Source of the DNA: an uncultured Ruminococcus sp. | GTDB taxonomy: Bacteria > Bacillota > Clostridia > Oscillospirales > Acutalibacteraceae | NCBI GenBank assembly: GCA_902790475.1 | Contig: CADASG010000009.1 | Coordinates: 1-64,000, forward strand | Direction of reading: 5' to 3' | Length of the DNA: 64,000 nucleotides | In this document: positions 24,094 through 33,000 of the stretch, one piece after another | Layout: each line of letters begins with the position of its first letter | How positions within the stretch are numbered: position 1 is the stretch's first letter | The notes under the pieces: model-generated | What the model was told of the DNA's origin: nothing | Databases searched by the model: none | Seen by the model: the letters and a program-made list of their open reading frames with translations, nothing else | Position numbers and translations under genes: made by a program

Positions 24094-25602
24094 ATGAAAA
24101 AAAACAACAAGTTTACCTCTGTCATTCTGGCTGTAATTCTGGCGGCAAGCGCGCTTTGCGCGGCTCCGTTTTCAGCGGACGCGGCTGACTACAAAACAAC
24201 CTTTATCAACACTCTTATGAATAACCGAAGCAAATGGTACTACTCCTCGTACGGATACACGGGCGTAGACGGCGAAATTATGTTCACCGACCTCAACTTC
24301 GACGGAAAACCCGAGCTGATTATGCAGTACGCCGGAGGCACCATGCGCAACTGCGACGCGGACGCGTTTTATCTCAGCGGTTCAACGCTGCAAAAAGCGA
24401 CCTCCACCGACAACATGACCGCCGTAATGGGAACCTTCACAAATTTCCTGACCGCGTATTACGATACCTCGACAAACAAATACCGTATGCTCGGCACTAT
24501 TTACAGACGCAACGGCGCAGCTTACAGCTGGAGCGGCGAGTTTGAATTGAATTTCAACGGAAAATCCATCAGCAGCAAAATGATTTCCTCATACAGCGTC
24601 GAGGATCCCAAATATACCGGAAATCCCACTTATACCTATTATAACGGCTCCAATCAAAAAGTTTCCAAAACCACGCACGACTCCATTCTTAAAAACTATA
24701 AGAAAAACCTTGTTAACGTTGATTTGAAGCGGGTAAGAATCTCCTGCCGCGACTGGGACAATTACACCACAGCTCAAAAGCGCGAGGCACTGGAGCGCGC
24801 CTATGACGGCTTCTCATACACAAAGAAAACACCCTCTCCCACCTCTGTAAAGCTAAACCGCAGCACACTCGGCTTGGGCGTCGGCGAAAACTACGGCTTG
24901 CTTAAGACTGTTTCTCCCTCAAACGCGAACCAAAGCGTAAGCTGGACAAGCAGCAACAGCAGCGTGGCGACCGTCAGCAGCAGCGGAAACGTTGTCGGCA
25001 AAAAAGCGGGTACGGCAACTGTGACCGTCAAAACCTCAAACGGCAAAACAGCAAGCTGCAAGGTGACAGTCAAAGCCGCGCCGTCAAGCATAAAAATCAA
25101 TCCCGCGTCATTCAAGCTGGGCGTCGGCGAAGCCTACACTGTTTCCGAAAGCACCAACAGCAACTCCTACGCCAACGCCGCGAATCTGCGCTGGTCGAGC
25201 AGCGATACAAGCGTGGCGACTGTAACGAAAACCGCGGGCACCAACAAAGCTGTTGTCACAGCGAAAAAGGCGGGAACCGTCACAATCAATATCAAAACCT
25301 ATAATGGTAAAACGGCAAGCTGCAAACTGACTGTTTGTCCCGCGCCGTTAAGCGTAAAACTCAGCAATACCTCGCTGACCCTGAACAAAGGACAAAGCTA
25401 CACTATCAGTGAAAGCAGCCCTGCCGGAAGCTACGCAAACGCGGCGAATTTGAAATGGACAAGTTCCAACACCAAGGTTGCGACCGTAACCAAGGGCAGC
25501 GGCAACAAAGCCACTGTTAAAGCGGTAAGCAAAGGTACAGCTACCGTAAAAATCACCCTATTCAACGGCAAAACAGCCACCTGTAAAGTAACCGTAAAAT
25601 AA
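24094..25602 (+). CDS. Secreted protein with three bacterial Ig-like (Big_2) domains
   Basis: Exported protein of 502 residues with a signal peptide ending near SADAADYK (cleavage about residue 31). An N-terminal domain of about 220 residues contains an EF-hand-like DLNFDGKPEL stretch. Three Big_2 domains follow (about 248-330, 331-415 and 416-502), each with SVATV or KVATV and a KxGTxTVxxxxxNGKTAxCKxTV end. Such domains often mediate adhesion or extend cell-surface proteins. No sortase motif, SLH domain or dockerin is present, so it may be released. A strong AAGGAG precedes the start. Confidence 0.8.
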   Translation: MKKNNKFTSVILAVILAASALCAAPFSADAADYKTTFINTLMNNRSKWYYSSYGYTGVDGEIMFTDLNFDGKPELIMQYAGGTMRNCDADAFYLSGSTLQKATSTDNMTAVMGTFTNFLTAYYDTSTNKYRMLGTIYRRNGAAYSWSGEFELNFNGKSISSKMISSYSVEDPKYTGNPTYTYYNGSNQKVSKTTHDSILKNYKKNLVNVDLKRVRISCRDWDNYTTAQKREALERAYDGFSYTKKTPSPTSVKLNRSTLGLGVGENYGLLKTVSPSNANQSVSWTSSNSSVATVSSSGNVVGKKAGTATVTVKTSNGKTASCKVTVKAAPSSIKINPASFKLGVGEAYTVSESTNSNSYANAANLRWSSSDTSVATVTKTAGTNKAVVTAKKAGTVTINIKTYNGKTASCKLTVCPAPLSVKLSNTSLTLNKGQSYTISESSPAGSYANAANLKWTSSNTKVATVTKGSGNKATVKAVSKGTATVKITLFNGKTATCKVTVK

Positions 25603-25631
25603 TCCGGTTTCTTTCCAAATAAAATAAACAG

Positions 25632-25662
25632 AGCCGGTAAAGCTTTTATAGCTTCACCGGCT
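25632..25662. terminator. Terminator shared by convergent genes
   Basis: AGCCGGT-AAGC pairs with GCTT-ACCGGCT, followed by a T-rich stretch on the plus strand. It overlaps the last codons of the minus-strand lipoprotein. Confidence 0.7.
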
Positions 25663-26214
25663 GATTTGATTTTTTGCTTTCTGCCGATCAAAATACATAC
25701 TTTTGAAGATCGTTTTTATCGGCTCGTCATTCTCCGTCAATCCGATGCAGGTCATTTCATAATCATTTACATCATCACCCGCAATCAGAAAAACACGGCT
25801 GTCCAAACCGTCGGACTTAAAGTTTACAGCGGTCACGGGGTACAAATAACTGTAGATTTCTTTTCCCTTTGAGTAGCCCTCGTTGTCTTCAATGAGCCGC
25901 TCCACACAATCCTCTATACGGGGATCGCCGGAAGAGTCCTTGTTGATAAGCGTGATCGTTCGTTTCGGATCTTCTTTATCAACGAGCGAAACCGTATATT
26001 TATCCTTACTTTCGGTTTTCTGAAAGTTCTGCGGCATTTTAAACCAAACGAATCCAAAATCTGATAAAGAACCTGAATCTCTCGTTGCAGTTTTGTCTGA
26101 AACCGTCTGACTTCCGGTTTGTGTGTTTTGGTTGCTTTCGCACGCGCAAAGCGCAGTACTGAGAATGAGCGCTGCGCCTAACAAAAGCACTGAGCTTTTT
26201 AACCGACCCGTCAT
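25654..26214 (-). CDS. Lipoprotein of unknown function
   Basis: Exported 186-residue protein with lipobox ALCAC (Cys about 25) and a Gln/Thr/Ser-rich linker. Its globular part contains FGFVWFKMPQNFQ, YTVSLVDKEDPKRTITLINKD and a Tyr-rich end. It is not recognised beyond this, and the DUF4854-like pattern of the next genes is not evident. GAGGTCGG precedes the ATG. It is the last gene in a four-lipoprotein run, 16 bases after the previous one. Confidence 0.65.
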   Translation of the reverse strand: MTGRLKSSVLLLGAALILSTALCACESNQNTQTGSQTVSDKTATRDSGSLSDFGFVWFKMPQNFQKTESKDKYTVSLVDKEDPKRTITLINKDSSGDPRIEDCVERLIEDNEGYSKGKEIYSYLYPVTAVNFKSDGLDSRVFLIAGDDVNDYEMTCIGLTENDEPIKTIFKSMYFDRQKAKNQISR

Positions 26215-26230
26215 TATTCCGACCTCAAAT

Positions 26231-26617
26231 CTATGAAATAGTTTTATTTGTGATCTCTTTTCCGTCCTTATCCTTGACTATGTAGACGATATTCGAGTTA
26301 TTGTCCTCGGATTTTTGGCGCAGTCCGGGCAGGTAGGGCTTCAGCATCTCCTCAACCGCCGAGTAATCCCCCTCGCCGTTGTCTGGAAGCGAAGCTTTCA
26401 CGGTGATCTCGATCACCAGATCGCTGCCTCTGCCAAAGGTTTTTACGTCCACAGTGTCGCCGTAGATCGCTTTCAGATGACTGATCTGAGTGGAAAACGC
26501 GGAGTTTTCCTTGATGTAATCGTTTACCTTTCCCTCGTGGGGATTAAAGCAGCCGCTGAACGACACACAAATCAGCGCCGCTATCACCAGCGCCGCCGCT
26601 TTTATTGAATGTTTCAT
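26231..26617 (-). CDS. Small lipoprotein, DUF4854-like
   Basis: Lipoprotein of 128 residues with lipobox SFSGC (Cys near 23). The mature part has VNDYIKENSAFSTQISHLKAIYG and VKTFGRGSDLVIEITVKASL, then an acidic region. The pattern of a short acidic helix, a Gly-x-x-Leu strand and a second helix matches its two upstream neighbours. The ATG at 26617 lies seven bases after GAGGTG and is preferred over an in-frame GTG three codons earlier. Function unknown. Confidence 0.65.
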   Translation of the reverse strand: MKHSIKAAALVIAALICVSFSGCFNPHEGKVNDYIKENSAFSTQISHLKAIYGDTVDVKTFGRGSDLVIEITVKASLPDNGEGDYSAVEEMLKPYLPGLRQKSEDNNSNIVYIVKDKDGKEITNKTIS

Positions 26618-26674
26618 TTTACGCACCTCACTGTAATGATCTGTCCCGGCTTATCAATCGCAGCTTGGCGGTTA

Positions 26675-27382
26675 CTACTCCGGAATCGGTAAGTCACTGT
26701 CGTCACCGACTATCTCCTCCGCCGAGATCTCCTCGTCAGGGTTTTCCGTTGCCGCCTGCTCTGTTGTTGCCTGCTCAGCCGTTGTTTCCTCTGCTTTAGT
26801 CGGCTTGACCGCTGTGGTGGGCTCGGCAGCTGTTGTCGGCTCGGTAGTTGTATTATTGCCTGAATATCCTGACGATACTTTGTCGTCGGGCATAAAGTTT
26901 TTTTCAAACGCGGCGGTTTTCGATTTGACGGGAACGACCGCGACTTTTACCGTTGCGTTGGGAACGAGAAGCTCGTTTCTCATTTTTGCGGCAAGCGCTT
27001 TAAAGCTGCTCTCCGACGCCGTGATTTTTTCAAGGAACGCCTGCAGATCCGCCTTGTCAAATGACTTGAGCGCGGTATAGGTGTACGTCAGCGCCGTTTC
27101 CTCAGCGGATACCGTCAGGTTGAATCCGCTTTTTTCGGCAGCCTTTTTAAGCGCGGCTGTTTTGCCGGCGAAATCCTCTGTCTCTGTCAGCGCCTGAATT
27201 CGCTGTGCAGGAGAGCTGCCGTAAAGCATACGGTACTCGGGACTCATGTCGGCTGCGGCGGTGGTCGCAGTCGTCACGGGCTTTGAAGGTTCACTTTTAC
27301 AGCCTGTGAAATTACAGGCGATCGTCATTGAAACTGCGGCGACTGCCGTAAGCAGTACCGCTGAAAATCTTATTCTTTCCAT
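26675..27382 (-). CDS. Lipoprotein, DUF4854-like, with Thr/Glu-rich C-terminal tail
   Basis: A 235-residue protein with lipobox NFTGC (Cys near 28). A central domain of about 100 residues includes LKKAAEKSGFNLTVSAEETA, TYTYTALKSFDKADLQAFLE and NELLVPNATVKVAVV. A tail of about 60 residues is rich in Thr, Glu, Ala and Pro (repeated TTAEPTT type). Extended tails of this kind usually span the wall. Its start overlaps the end of the upstream lipoprotein gene by 13 bases, so they are in one operon. GGAAGAG precedes the ATG. Confidence 0.65.
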   Translation of the reverse strand: MERIRFSAVLLTAVAAVSMTIACNFTGCKSEPSKPVTTATTAAADMSPEYRMLYGSSPAQRIQALTETEDFAGKTAALKKAAEKSGFNLTVSAEETALTYTYTALKSFDKADLQAFLEKITASESSFKALAAKMRNELLVPNATVKVAVVPVKSKTAAFEKNFMPDDKVSSGYSGNNTTTEPTTAAEPTTAVKPTKAEETTAEQATTEQAATENPDEEISAEEIVGDDSDLPIPE

Positions 27383-27978
27383 AATAACTCTTCCGTAGTG
27401 GTTTCCGGTGTATCGGGCTCATACTCTTTTCTTAAAACAACGCTGCCGTCGCCGTTCTTGTAAACCAGCGCGACCTTCGGGGACTTCAGCTCATAAATGT
27501 CGCGCAGCTTTGAGGCTATACCCGAATACTTCTTTATATTGCTTTCCGAACTTAGATCCTGTTCCATCTTTCCCCTGACTTTCGCGCATTCCTCTGCGCT
27601 TAGAGTCTTGACAAAATCATACTCGTAAATCAGAGTGGTGCCTTCCGCATAAGCCTTGACATCCTTATATATATCCTTATAGGAATCCTTAGCCGTTGCG
27701 ATTTGCTTCTGCAGATCCTCGTCGCCCCTGATAAGCGAATTGATCTTTGCCTCGTCGAGCGACTTTTGCAGCTCGGGAGAATTGGTCTCGGTAGGAACTT
27801 CCTCGTATATCTCGTCGTAAGTGCTCAGCCAAAGCTCGTCGGCGCTCGCGTCGTCGGATACAACAAGGTTCGGCGGCGCGGTAACATAGTTCTTGCCGTC
27901 GTTCACCGTTGCTGTGCATGAAGCAAGGAATAAAACAGATAACGCGGAAGCAAGGATAACGGATAGGTATTTTTTCAT
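27370..27978 (-). CDS. Lipoprotein, DUF4854-like, first gene of the lipoprotein operon
   Basis: A 202-residue protein with signal MKKYLSVILASALSVLFLASC and lipobox LASC. The mature part has the same pattern as its neighbours: an acidic region (SLIRGDEDLQKQIATAKDSY), KDVKAYAEGTTLIYEYDFVK, then a helix (SAEECAKVRGKMEQDL) and VALVYKNGDGSVV. The frame is open further upstream, but AAGGGGA before the ATG at 27978 and the signal peptide fix the start. A promoter lies at 28037-28065. Confidence 0.7.
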   Translation of the reverse strand: MKKYLSVILASALSVLFLASCTATVNDGKNYVTAPPNLVVSDDASADELWLSTYDEIYEEVPTETNSPELQKSLDEAKINSLIRGDEDLQKQIATAKDSYKDIYKDVKAYAEGTTLIYEYDFVKTLSAEECAKVRGKMEQDLSSESNIKKYSGIASKLRDIYELKSPKVALVYKNGDGSVVLRKEYEPDTPETTTEELLWKE

Positions 27979-28036
27979 GTTTATCCCCTTTGTTACCGGC
28001 GGTATCAACACATCATCATTAAACATATCATCTTTT

Positions 28037-28065
28037 ATTTTATTATATTAACCCGCCAATGTCAA
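28037..28065 (-). promoter_or_regulatory. Promoter of the lipoprotein operon
   Basis: On the minus strand TTGACA, 17 bases, TAAAAT. Confidence 0.6.
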
Positions 28066-28332
28066 TGGCTGAGCAAAAGAAAAACTTGACATTTTTATTT
28101 TTTGTGTTCCAAAACAATGAAATATTGTGGTATCCTCGAAACTGATTTTATTTGGCAGGAAGTATCTTTTTGTTGAGCGGTGTTCGATTAAGCTTAAGGC
28201 AACACCGACACAGCGTTTTTTCACAACTTGGAAAACATGTGAATACTCTTCACTTAATTCTGAGTGTACAGCACCTCATTACGTCGCTTTTTATGCTATA
28301 CTAAAATTATTAAACGCAAAGGAAGTGTGAGA
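28066..28332. other. Divergent intergenic region
   Basis: About 270 bases with no gene seen. It contains a family-E fragment near 28197 (TTAAGGCAACACCG) and a TATACT -10-like hexamer at 28297-28302 without a convincing -35. Confidence 0.45.
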
Positions 28333-29580
28333 GTGATAAAGAGATATTTTTCGGTTTTGCTGATCGTGCTGATTGCCGTGCCGGCTGCTCTGCATACTGC
28401 AAACGCCGCGCCCGACCTTTCTTCTCTGCGCAGCTGCCGCAAGCTGTATTCCTACAGCGGTTCCTCTCATGCTTATTTCTACGGATTTGAAAACCGCGCC
28501 GCCTACAGCGCCGAGGTGCTTCCGGGCGGCGTTTCCCGCAGCATTTCCGTTGACGGAGTTATCCGCGCGGTCTGTCATGACGAGCACAGCCTTCACGCTT
28601 TATACGAAACAAACGGCAAATACCGTGTCGCTTCTCTGAACATGAGCAGCGGAAAGCTGACTGACGACTCGTTGGACGCGCGCAGCGACAAGGTGCTTTA
28701 CTTCTCCTTCGCTGCGGACGGAAAGAGCGCTTTTCTGATCATTAACGGCGGAACTTATTCCAAAGTCGTGCGTTACGCGCGCGGCGGCAAGCAGCTTCAA
28801 AGTTACTCCATGCCCGACGGCGCGGAATGCGTATTTGTGAACGGCGGCAAAAGCTACGCCAAGTCGTACTCCGGTGAGATTTTTGAGCTGACGGACAGCG
28901 GACGAATCAAACGCGCCGAGCTGAGCCGCTACAAGGAATTCAGCAATGCAGGCGTCGGACTGATCTACAGCGAGGACGGCGAGCTGATATCTTTGCTCAA
29001 CGGCAGCACACGTCGTGAAAGCGGCGCGTTTTGCGTGCAAACCGACAGGGACATATTCCGCTGCGGCTCCGGAAAGCTGTTCGCGGCAGCGGGTGCTTCC
29101 TCTGCAACGCTGAGCGACAGCTGGCAGCTGTCATACCAAACGCTTGAAAGCGCCGTTTCCGAAGCTCCCCAAAAAAGCCAAACATCCGGCGGTCAGACGC
29201 AGCGGACTCAAACTCGCAGCTATCCCAAGCTGCCGCTGCATAACAAAACCGTGCTTATTGAAAAAGCAGGTATAACGGTCACAAAGCTCAAAAAACAATA
29301 TCCTCAGATCACTGCCGTTTTTGACGGCAACGGAAGAAATATCACAAGCGGAATCATTAAAACCGGCTATTCACTCAGAGCCGACAACAGGGATTATCCG
29401 ATAGCGGTCAAGGGCGACGTCAGCTGCAACGGCAAGGTGAATTCCACCGACCTGCGCGAAGTGATGAAAGCTATTCTGAATATCGTAACACTAAACACAG
29501 TGAAAAGCACGGCAGCCGACATCAACAGCGACGGCATAATAGATACCCGCGACGTAGCGCTGCTGGCACAAATGTACTGA
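28333..29580 (+). CDS. Secreted protein with C-terminal type I dockerin
   Basis: Exported protein of 415 residues. The signal peptide (about 1-25, ending HTANA) is followed by a region of about 260 residues with repeated Tyr/Gly-rich strands, suggestive of a propeller-like beta fold. A Gln/Ser/Thr linker and a small domain come next. The last 55 residues are a dockerin with two calcium loops: GDVSCNGKVNSTDL and ADINSDGIIDTRDV. Dockerins plug enzymes into cohesin scaffolds such as cellulosomes or amylosomes. No catalytic domain is recognised. GTG at 28333 is chosen because AAGGAAG lies seven bases before it. Confidence 0.8.
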   Translation: MIKRYFSVLLIVLIAVPAALHTANAAPDLSSLRSCRKLYSYSGSSHAYFYGFENRAAYSAEVLPGGVSRSISVDGVIRAVCHDEHSLHALYETNGKYRVASLNMSSGKLTDDSLDARSDKVLYFSFAADGKSAFLIINGGTYSKVVRYARGGKQLQSYSMPDGAECVFVNGGKSYAKSYSGEIFELTDSGRIKRAELSRYKEFSNAGVGLIYSEDGELISLLNGSTRRESGAFCVQTDRDIFRCGSGKLFAAAGASSATLSDSWQLSYQTLESAVSEAPQKSQTSGGQTQRTQTRSYPKLPLHNKTVLIEKAGITVTKLKKQYPQITAVFDGNGRNITSGIIKTGYSLRADNRDYPIAVKGDVSCNGKVNSTDLREVMKAILNIVTLNTVKSTAADINSDGIIDTRDVALLAQMY

Positions 29581-29591
29581 TATCAGTAACA

Positions 29592-29646
29592 AAAAAACAG
29601 ACTTGGATTTGCGAATAATATCTTTGCAAATCCAAGTCTGTTTTAT
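29592..29646 (+). terminator. Strong terminator after the dockerin gene
   Basis: AAAACAGACTTGGATTTGC pairs perfectly with GCAAATCCAAGTCTGTTTT across a 13-base loop. Confidence 0.85.
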
Positions 29647-29802
29647 TTTGCAATGTCATCAACTTAAAAATCTCCATGACAGGTAACCGGTGTGCATTGC
29701 CTAAGGGGATATTTCGACTATTTGATGTCGCAAATCTTCCTGTCGGCGACCGATCAAAATGACAGCTGATCCTTATGTTGACGACATTACCCTTTGTGTA
29801 AT

Positions 29803-30552
29803 CTACTTTTTGCCGATGGACTCCGAGAGGGTCAGGGAGATGTCTATGTCTCTGAGACGTCCGGTGGCGCTGTCGGTGCGAACCACTATATAGGCTGTGC
29901 CGTTTTTTAGCTTGACGGTGTACTTGTTATAGGTACTGTAGTAATAGCCCTGAATGTTGTACGTCGCGGTCGAGACGAGTTTTTTCAGTTCGGTTTCAAA
30001 GCTTTGGCGGTCGGTACACTTCGCCAAATCGAGCCTGCCGCCGAAGCAGCGCAGCTTATTGACCGCGAACATGGTGTCGTATCTGCCGTTGAGCTGGATT
30101 TTTGACAGCGCACAGTCCTTTGTAGGAAGCTTTTTGTCCGTTATGTTTCGGTAGCTTATAAACAGTTTGTCGCCGGTTTCCTCATATTTCAGCATTTTCG
30201 CGATCACGTTTACGCTGTGGGCTGAGAGCTTTTGATTTTCGGGGATCTTCTCCCAGCTCTTTTCATCTTTTATCCAACCGTTGTCAAGAAAATCACCGAC
30301 GGTCGATTCGCCGAGACTGTAGGTCTTGCCGTAAAGCGAGAGCGAAAGCTCGAGGGCGCTGTTGTCGCCGCTGCCGTTGAGCGTGCCCTTTTCCCTCACC
30401 TCATCGGTGGTGGCAAAATCCGACGGTAAGGTGACCGATTTATCGGGCGCAGGCGCTACGGCGGAGGCGGTCGGCTCCTTCGCCTGACAGCCGCCGAGCA
30501 GCATGGTCGCTGCCGTCAGCAGTAAACATATTATTGCTTTGCGTTGGTTCAT
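29803..30552 (-). CDS. Lipoprotein of unknown function
   Basis: Exported 249-residue protein with lipobox LLGGC (Cys about 22) and an Ala/Pro-rich linker. Its domain includes LELSLSLYGKTYSLGESTVGDFL, a KLFISYRNITDKK strand and a Tyr-rich NIQGYYYSTYNKYTVKLKNGTAYIVV end. Not recognised further. GGGAGAG precedes the ATG at 30552; the frame is open seven codons further. It follows metH in the same direction after a 66-base gap, so read-through is possible. Confidence 0.65.
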   Translation of the reverse strand: MNQRKAIICLLLTAATMLLGGCQAKEPTASAVAPAPDKSVTLPSDFATTDEVREKGTLNGSGDNSALELSLSLYGKTYSLGESTVGDFLDNGWIKDEKSWEKIPENQKLSAHSVNVIAKMLKYEETGDKLFISYRNITDKKLPTKDCALSKIQLNGRYDTMFAVNKLRCFGGRLDLAKCTDRQSFETELKKLVSTATYNIQGYYYSTYNKYTVKLKNGTAYIVVRTDSATGRLRDIDISLTLSESIGKK

Positions 30553-30618
30553 TGCGGTTCTCTCCCGGAACAAGATTCAAGCAAGCCGCGTGTCATGAAT
30601 TGTACGGTCTTGCCTCTG

Positions 30619-33000
30619 TTATCCAAGCACGAGCTTGGCGGTATCGACGCTTTCCTTAGCGTCTCTGCAATAGTAGTCCGCGCCGATTTTCATGGCGTAG
30701 TCCTCGGTCAGTACCGCGCCTCCAACGAACACCACGCACCTGCTTGTGCCGTCGGGATTTTGCAGCGCCCGGGTCTGACGGATCAGGCGGATCGTCTCCT
30801 CCATGCTGCCCAGCGTGGTCGTCATAAGCGCGGACAGTCCTATCATTTTGATGTTTTGCTCCACCGCTGTGTCTACGATAAGCTGCGGATCGACGTCGCG
30901 TCCCAGATCGATCACGGTGTAGCCGTAGTTGTCAAGCAGCACCTTGACTATGTTTTTACCGATATCGTGAATGTCGCCCTTTACCGTGGCGAGAATGATC
31001 TTTCCCTTGCTCACGCTTTGGCTGCCCGACTGCGCCAGCCGCGCCTTGATAACGTCAAAGCACTCCTGAGCGGTGTTGGCGCTCTGGATAAGCTGTGGCA
31101 GAAAAATCTTGTTCTTCTCAAAATCCTCGCCCACCCTGTCCAGCGCAGGTATCAGCATCTCGTTGACGATGGTCATTGGGTCGGCGCTTTCCAGCATCTT
31201 CGCGGTAGCCGCCGCCGCTTCACCCTTCAAGCCGCTGTAAACCGCGTCGGCAACGCTCAGCTCCGTCTGCGCCGCAGGCTTTGGAACAGCAGGCGCGTCG
31301 CCGCACGAGGCGATAAAGTCAGCTGCGCCGCGGTCAAAGCCCTTGAGCACGCGGAACGCCCTGACCGCGCCTATCATGCCGGCTGAGTTGGGGTTCATTA
31401 TGGGCAAATCGAGCCCTTCCTCCAGCGCCATTGTCAAAAAGGTGCTGTTGACAAGCTCGCGGTTCGGCAGGCCGAACGAGATATTCGACACGCCTAAGCA
31501 GGTCTTGCAGCCAAGCTCCGTCTTTACGCGGTGAAGCGCCTTTAGGGTCTCGCGGCACGCGTCCTGCTCGGCGGAAACCGTCAGCGTAAGGCAGTCGATA
31601 TACACGTCGCGCCGGTCGATGCCGACAGCCTCGGCGCGTTCGACGATACGCTTCGCTATTTGGAAACGTCCCTCGGCGGTGGGCGGTATACCGTTTTCGT
31701 CAAGGGTCAGTCCCACCACGGAAGCTCCGTATTTCTTTACGACAGGCAGCACCGTGCTCAGACTTTTTTCCTCGCCGTTGACCGAGTTGACTATCGGTCT
31801 GCCGTTGTAGCTGCGCAGACCCTCCTCCAAAACGTCGGGCTTGGTGGAGTCGATTTGCAAAGGCGCGTCGCATACGCTTTGGATAGCCTTTATCACGCGC
31901 GCCATCATTTTCTTTTCGTCGATCTCGGGGTGTCCCACGTTGACGTCCAAAATCTCGGCGCCGCCGCTGATCTGGCTTAACGCCTGAGAAAGAATGTAAT
32001 CTATATTGTTATCAACAAGCGCCTGCTTGAACAGCTTTTTGCCCGTCGGGTTGATACGCTCGCCGATCACGCGCGGCTGATCGATCTCCGCTACGCTGAC
32101 GGCGCTGCAAGCCGCCGTATCTGCGGTTTTGGGGCAGGGAGCGAAGCTCCTGTCCGAAAGCATGGTTTTCAGCGCTTTGATATATTCGGGCGTAGTGCCG
32201 CAGCATCCGCCGACAAATTTCACGCCGTAGGGCAGGAGCCGCTGCACATACGAAGCGAACTGCTCGGGAAGAATGCTGTATTCGTTGCTGTTGGGGTCGG
32301 GAAGTCCTGCGTTTGCCTTGACTATCAGCGGAAGGTCGGTATAGCGCGTCATCTCGGCGATAACAGGCTCCAGCTCGTCGGGACCGAGGGAGCAGTTTAC
32401 TCCTACCGCGTCAACTCCGAGCCCCTCCAAAGTCAGCGCAGCCGCAGCAGGCGAAACGCCCGTAAAGGTGCGCCCGTTTTTCTCAAAGGTCATTGTTGCT
32501 ATCACCGGCTTGCGGCTGTTTTCCTTTGCGGCAAGCACCGCTGCCTTTAGCTCATAGAGATCGGTCATGGTTTCAAAGACGATCAGATCGGCGTCCTGTC
32601 CGGCTTCGATCTGTTCCTTGAAATATTCGTAGGCGCTGTCAAAACTCATTGAACCCGCAGGCTCTATGAGCATTCCGACCGGACCGATGTCCAGCGCGGT
32701 CAGCGCATCCGTTCCCTCGGCGGCTCTTTTGGCGTTAGCGACGGCGGCGGAGATTATCTCGCTGACCGAATAACCGCTCTGCTCCAGCTTGTAGGAGTTC
32801 GCGCCGAAGGTGTTGGTATAAAGTATATCCGCACCGGCGTCGATATAAGCCTTGTGAAAGGACTCTATCAACTCGGGACGGGTGATGTTCAGTGTCTCGG
32901 GCGCGTGGTCATAACGCGCTCCGCTCTTCTGGAGCAGGGTGCCCATGGCTCCGTCGAGCAGTATCATTTCTTTATTTTTCAGCAGGGTATTAAAATCCAC
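30619..33000 (-). CDS. metH: Cobalamin-dependent methionine synthase, short form without reactivation domain
   Basis: Transfers a methyl group from methyl-tetrahydrofolate to homocysteine through cobalamin. There are 793 residues. The homocysteine domain (about 1-300) has zinc Cys in GVNCSLGP and GGCCGT. The pterin domain (about 310-580) starts VIGERINPTGKKLF. The B12 cap and Rossmann domain (about 600-793) has the cobalt-ligand motif KGDIHDIGKN near 675. The C-terminal reactivation domain of E. coli MetH is missing and is supplied by the upstream gene, which overlaps this start by 11 bases. The start is GTG, nine bases after AAGGGGG. Confidence 0.93.
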   Translation of the reverse strand: MDFNTLLKNKEMILLDGAMGTLLQKSGARYDHAPETLNITRPELIESFHKAYIDAGADILYTNTFGANSYKLEQSGYSVSEIISAAVANAKRAAEGTDALTALDIGPVGMLIEPAGSMSFDSAYEYFKEQIEAGQDADLIVFETMTDLYELKAAVLAAKENSRKPVIATMTFEKNGRTFTGVSPAAAALTLEGLGVDAVGVNCSLGPDELEPVIAEMTRYTDLPLIVKANAGLPDPNSNEYSILPEQFASYVQRLLPYGVKFVGGCCGTTPEYIKALKTMLSDRSFAPCPKTADTAACSAVSVAEIDQPRVIGERINPTGKKLFKQALVDNNIDYILSQALSQISGGAEILDVNVGHPEIDEKKMMARVIKAIQSVCDAPLQIDSTKPDVLEEGLRSYNGRPIVNSVNGEEKSLSTVLPVVKKYGASVVGLTLDENGIPPTAEGRFQIAKRIVERAEAVGIDRRDVYIDCLTLTVSAEQDACRETLKALHRVKTELGCKTCLGVSNISFGLPNRELVNSTFLTMALEEGLDLPIMNPNSAGMIGAVRAFRVLKGFDRGAADFIASCGDAPAVPKPAAQTELSVADAVYSGLKGEAAAATAKMLESADPMTIVNEMLIPALDRVGEDFEKNKIFLPQLIQSANTAQECFDVIKARLAQSGSQSVSKGKIILATVKGDIHDIGKNIVKVLLDNYGYTVIDLGRDVDPQLIVDTAVEQNIKMIGLSALMTTTLGSMEETIRLIRQTRALQNPDGTSRCVVFVGGAVLTEDYAMKIGADYYCRDAKESVDTAKLVLG

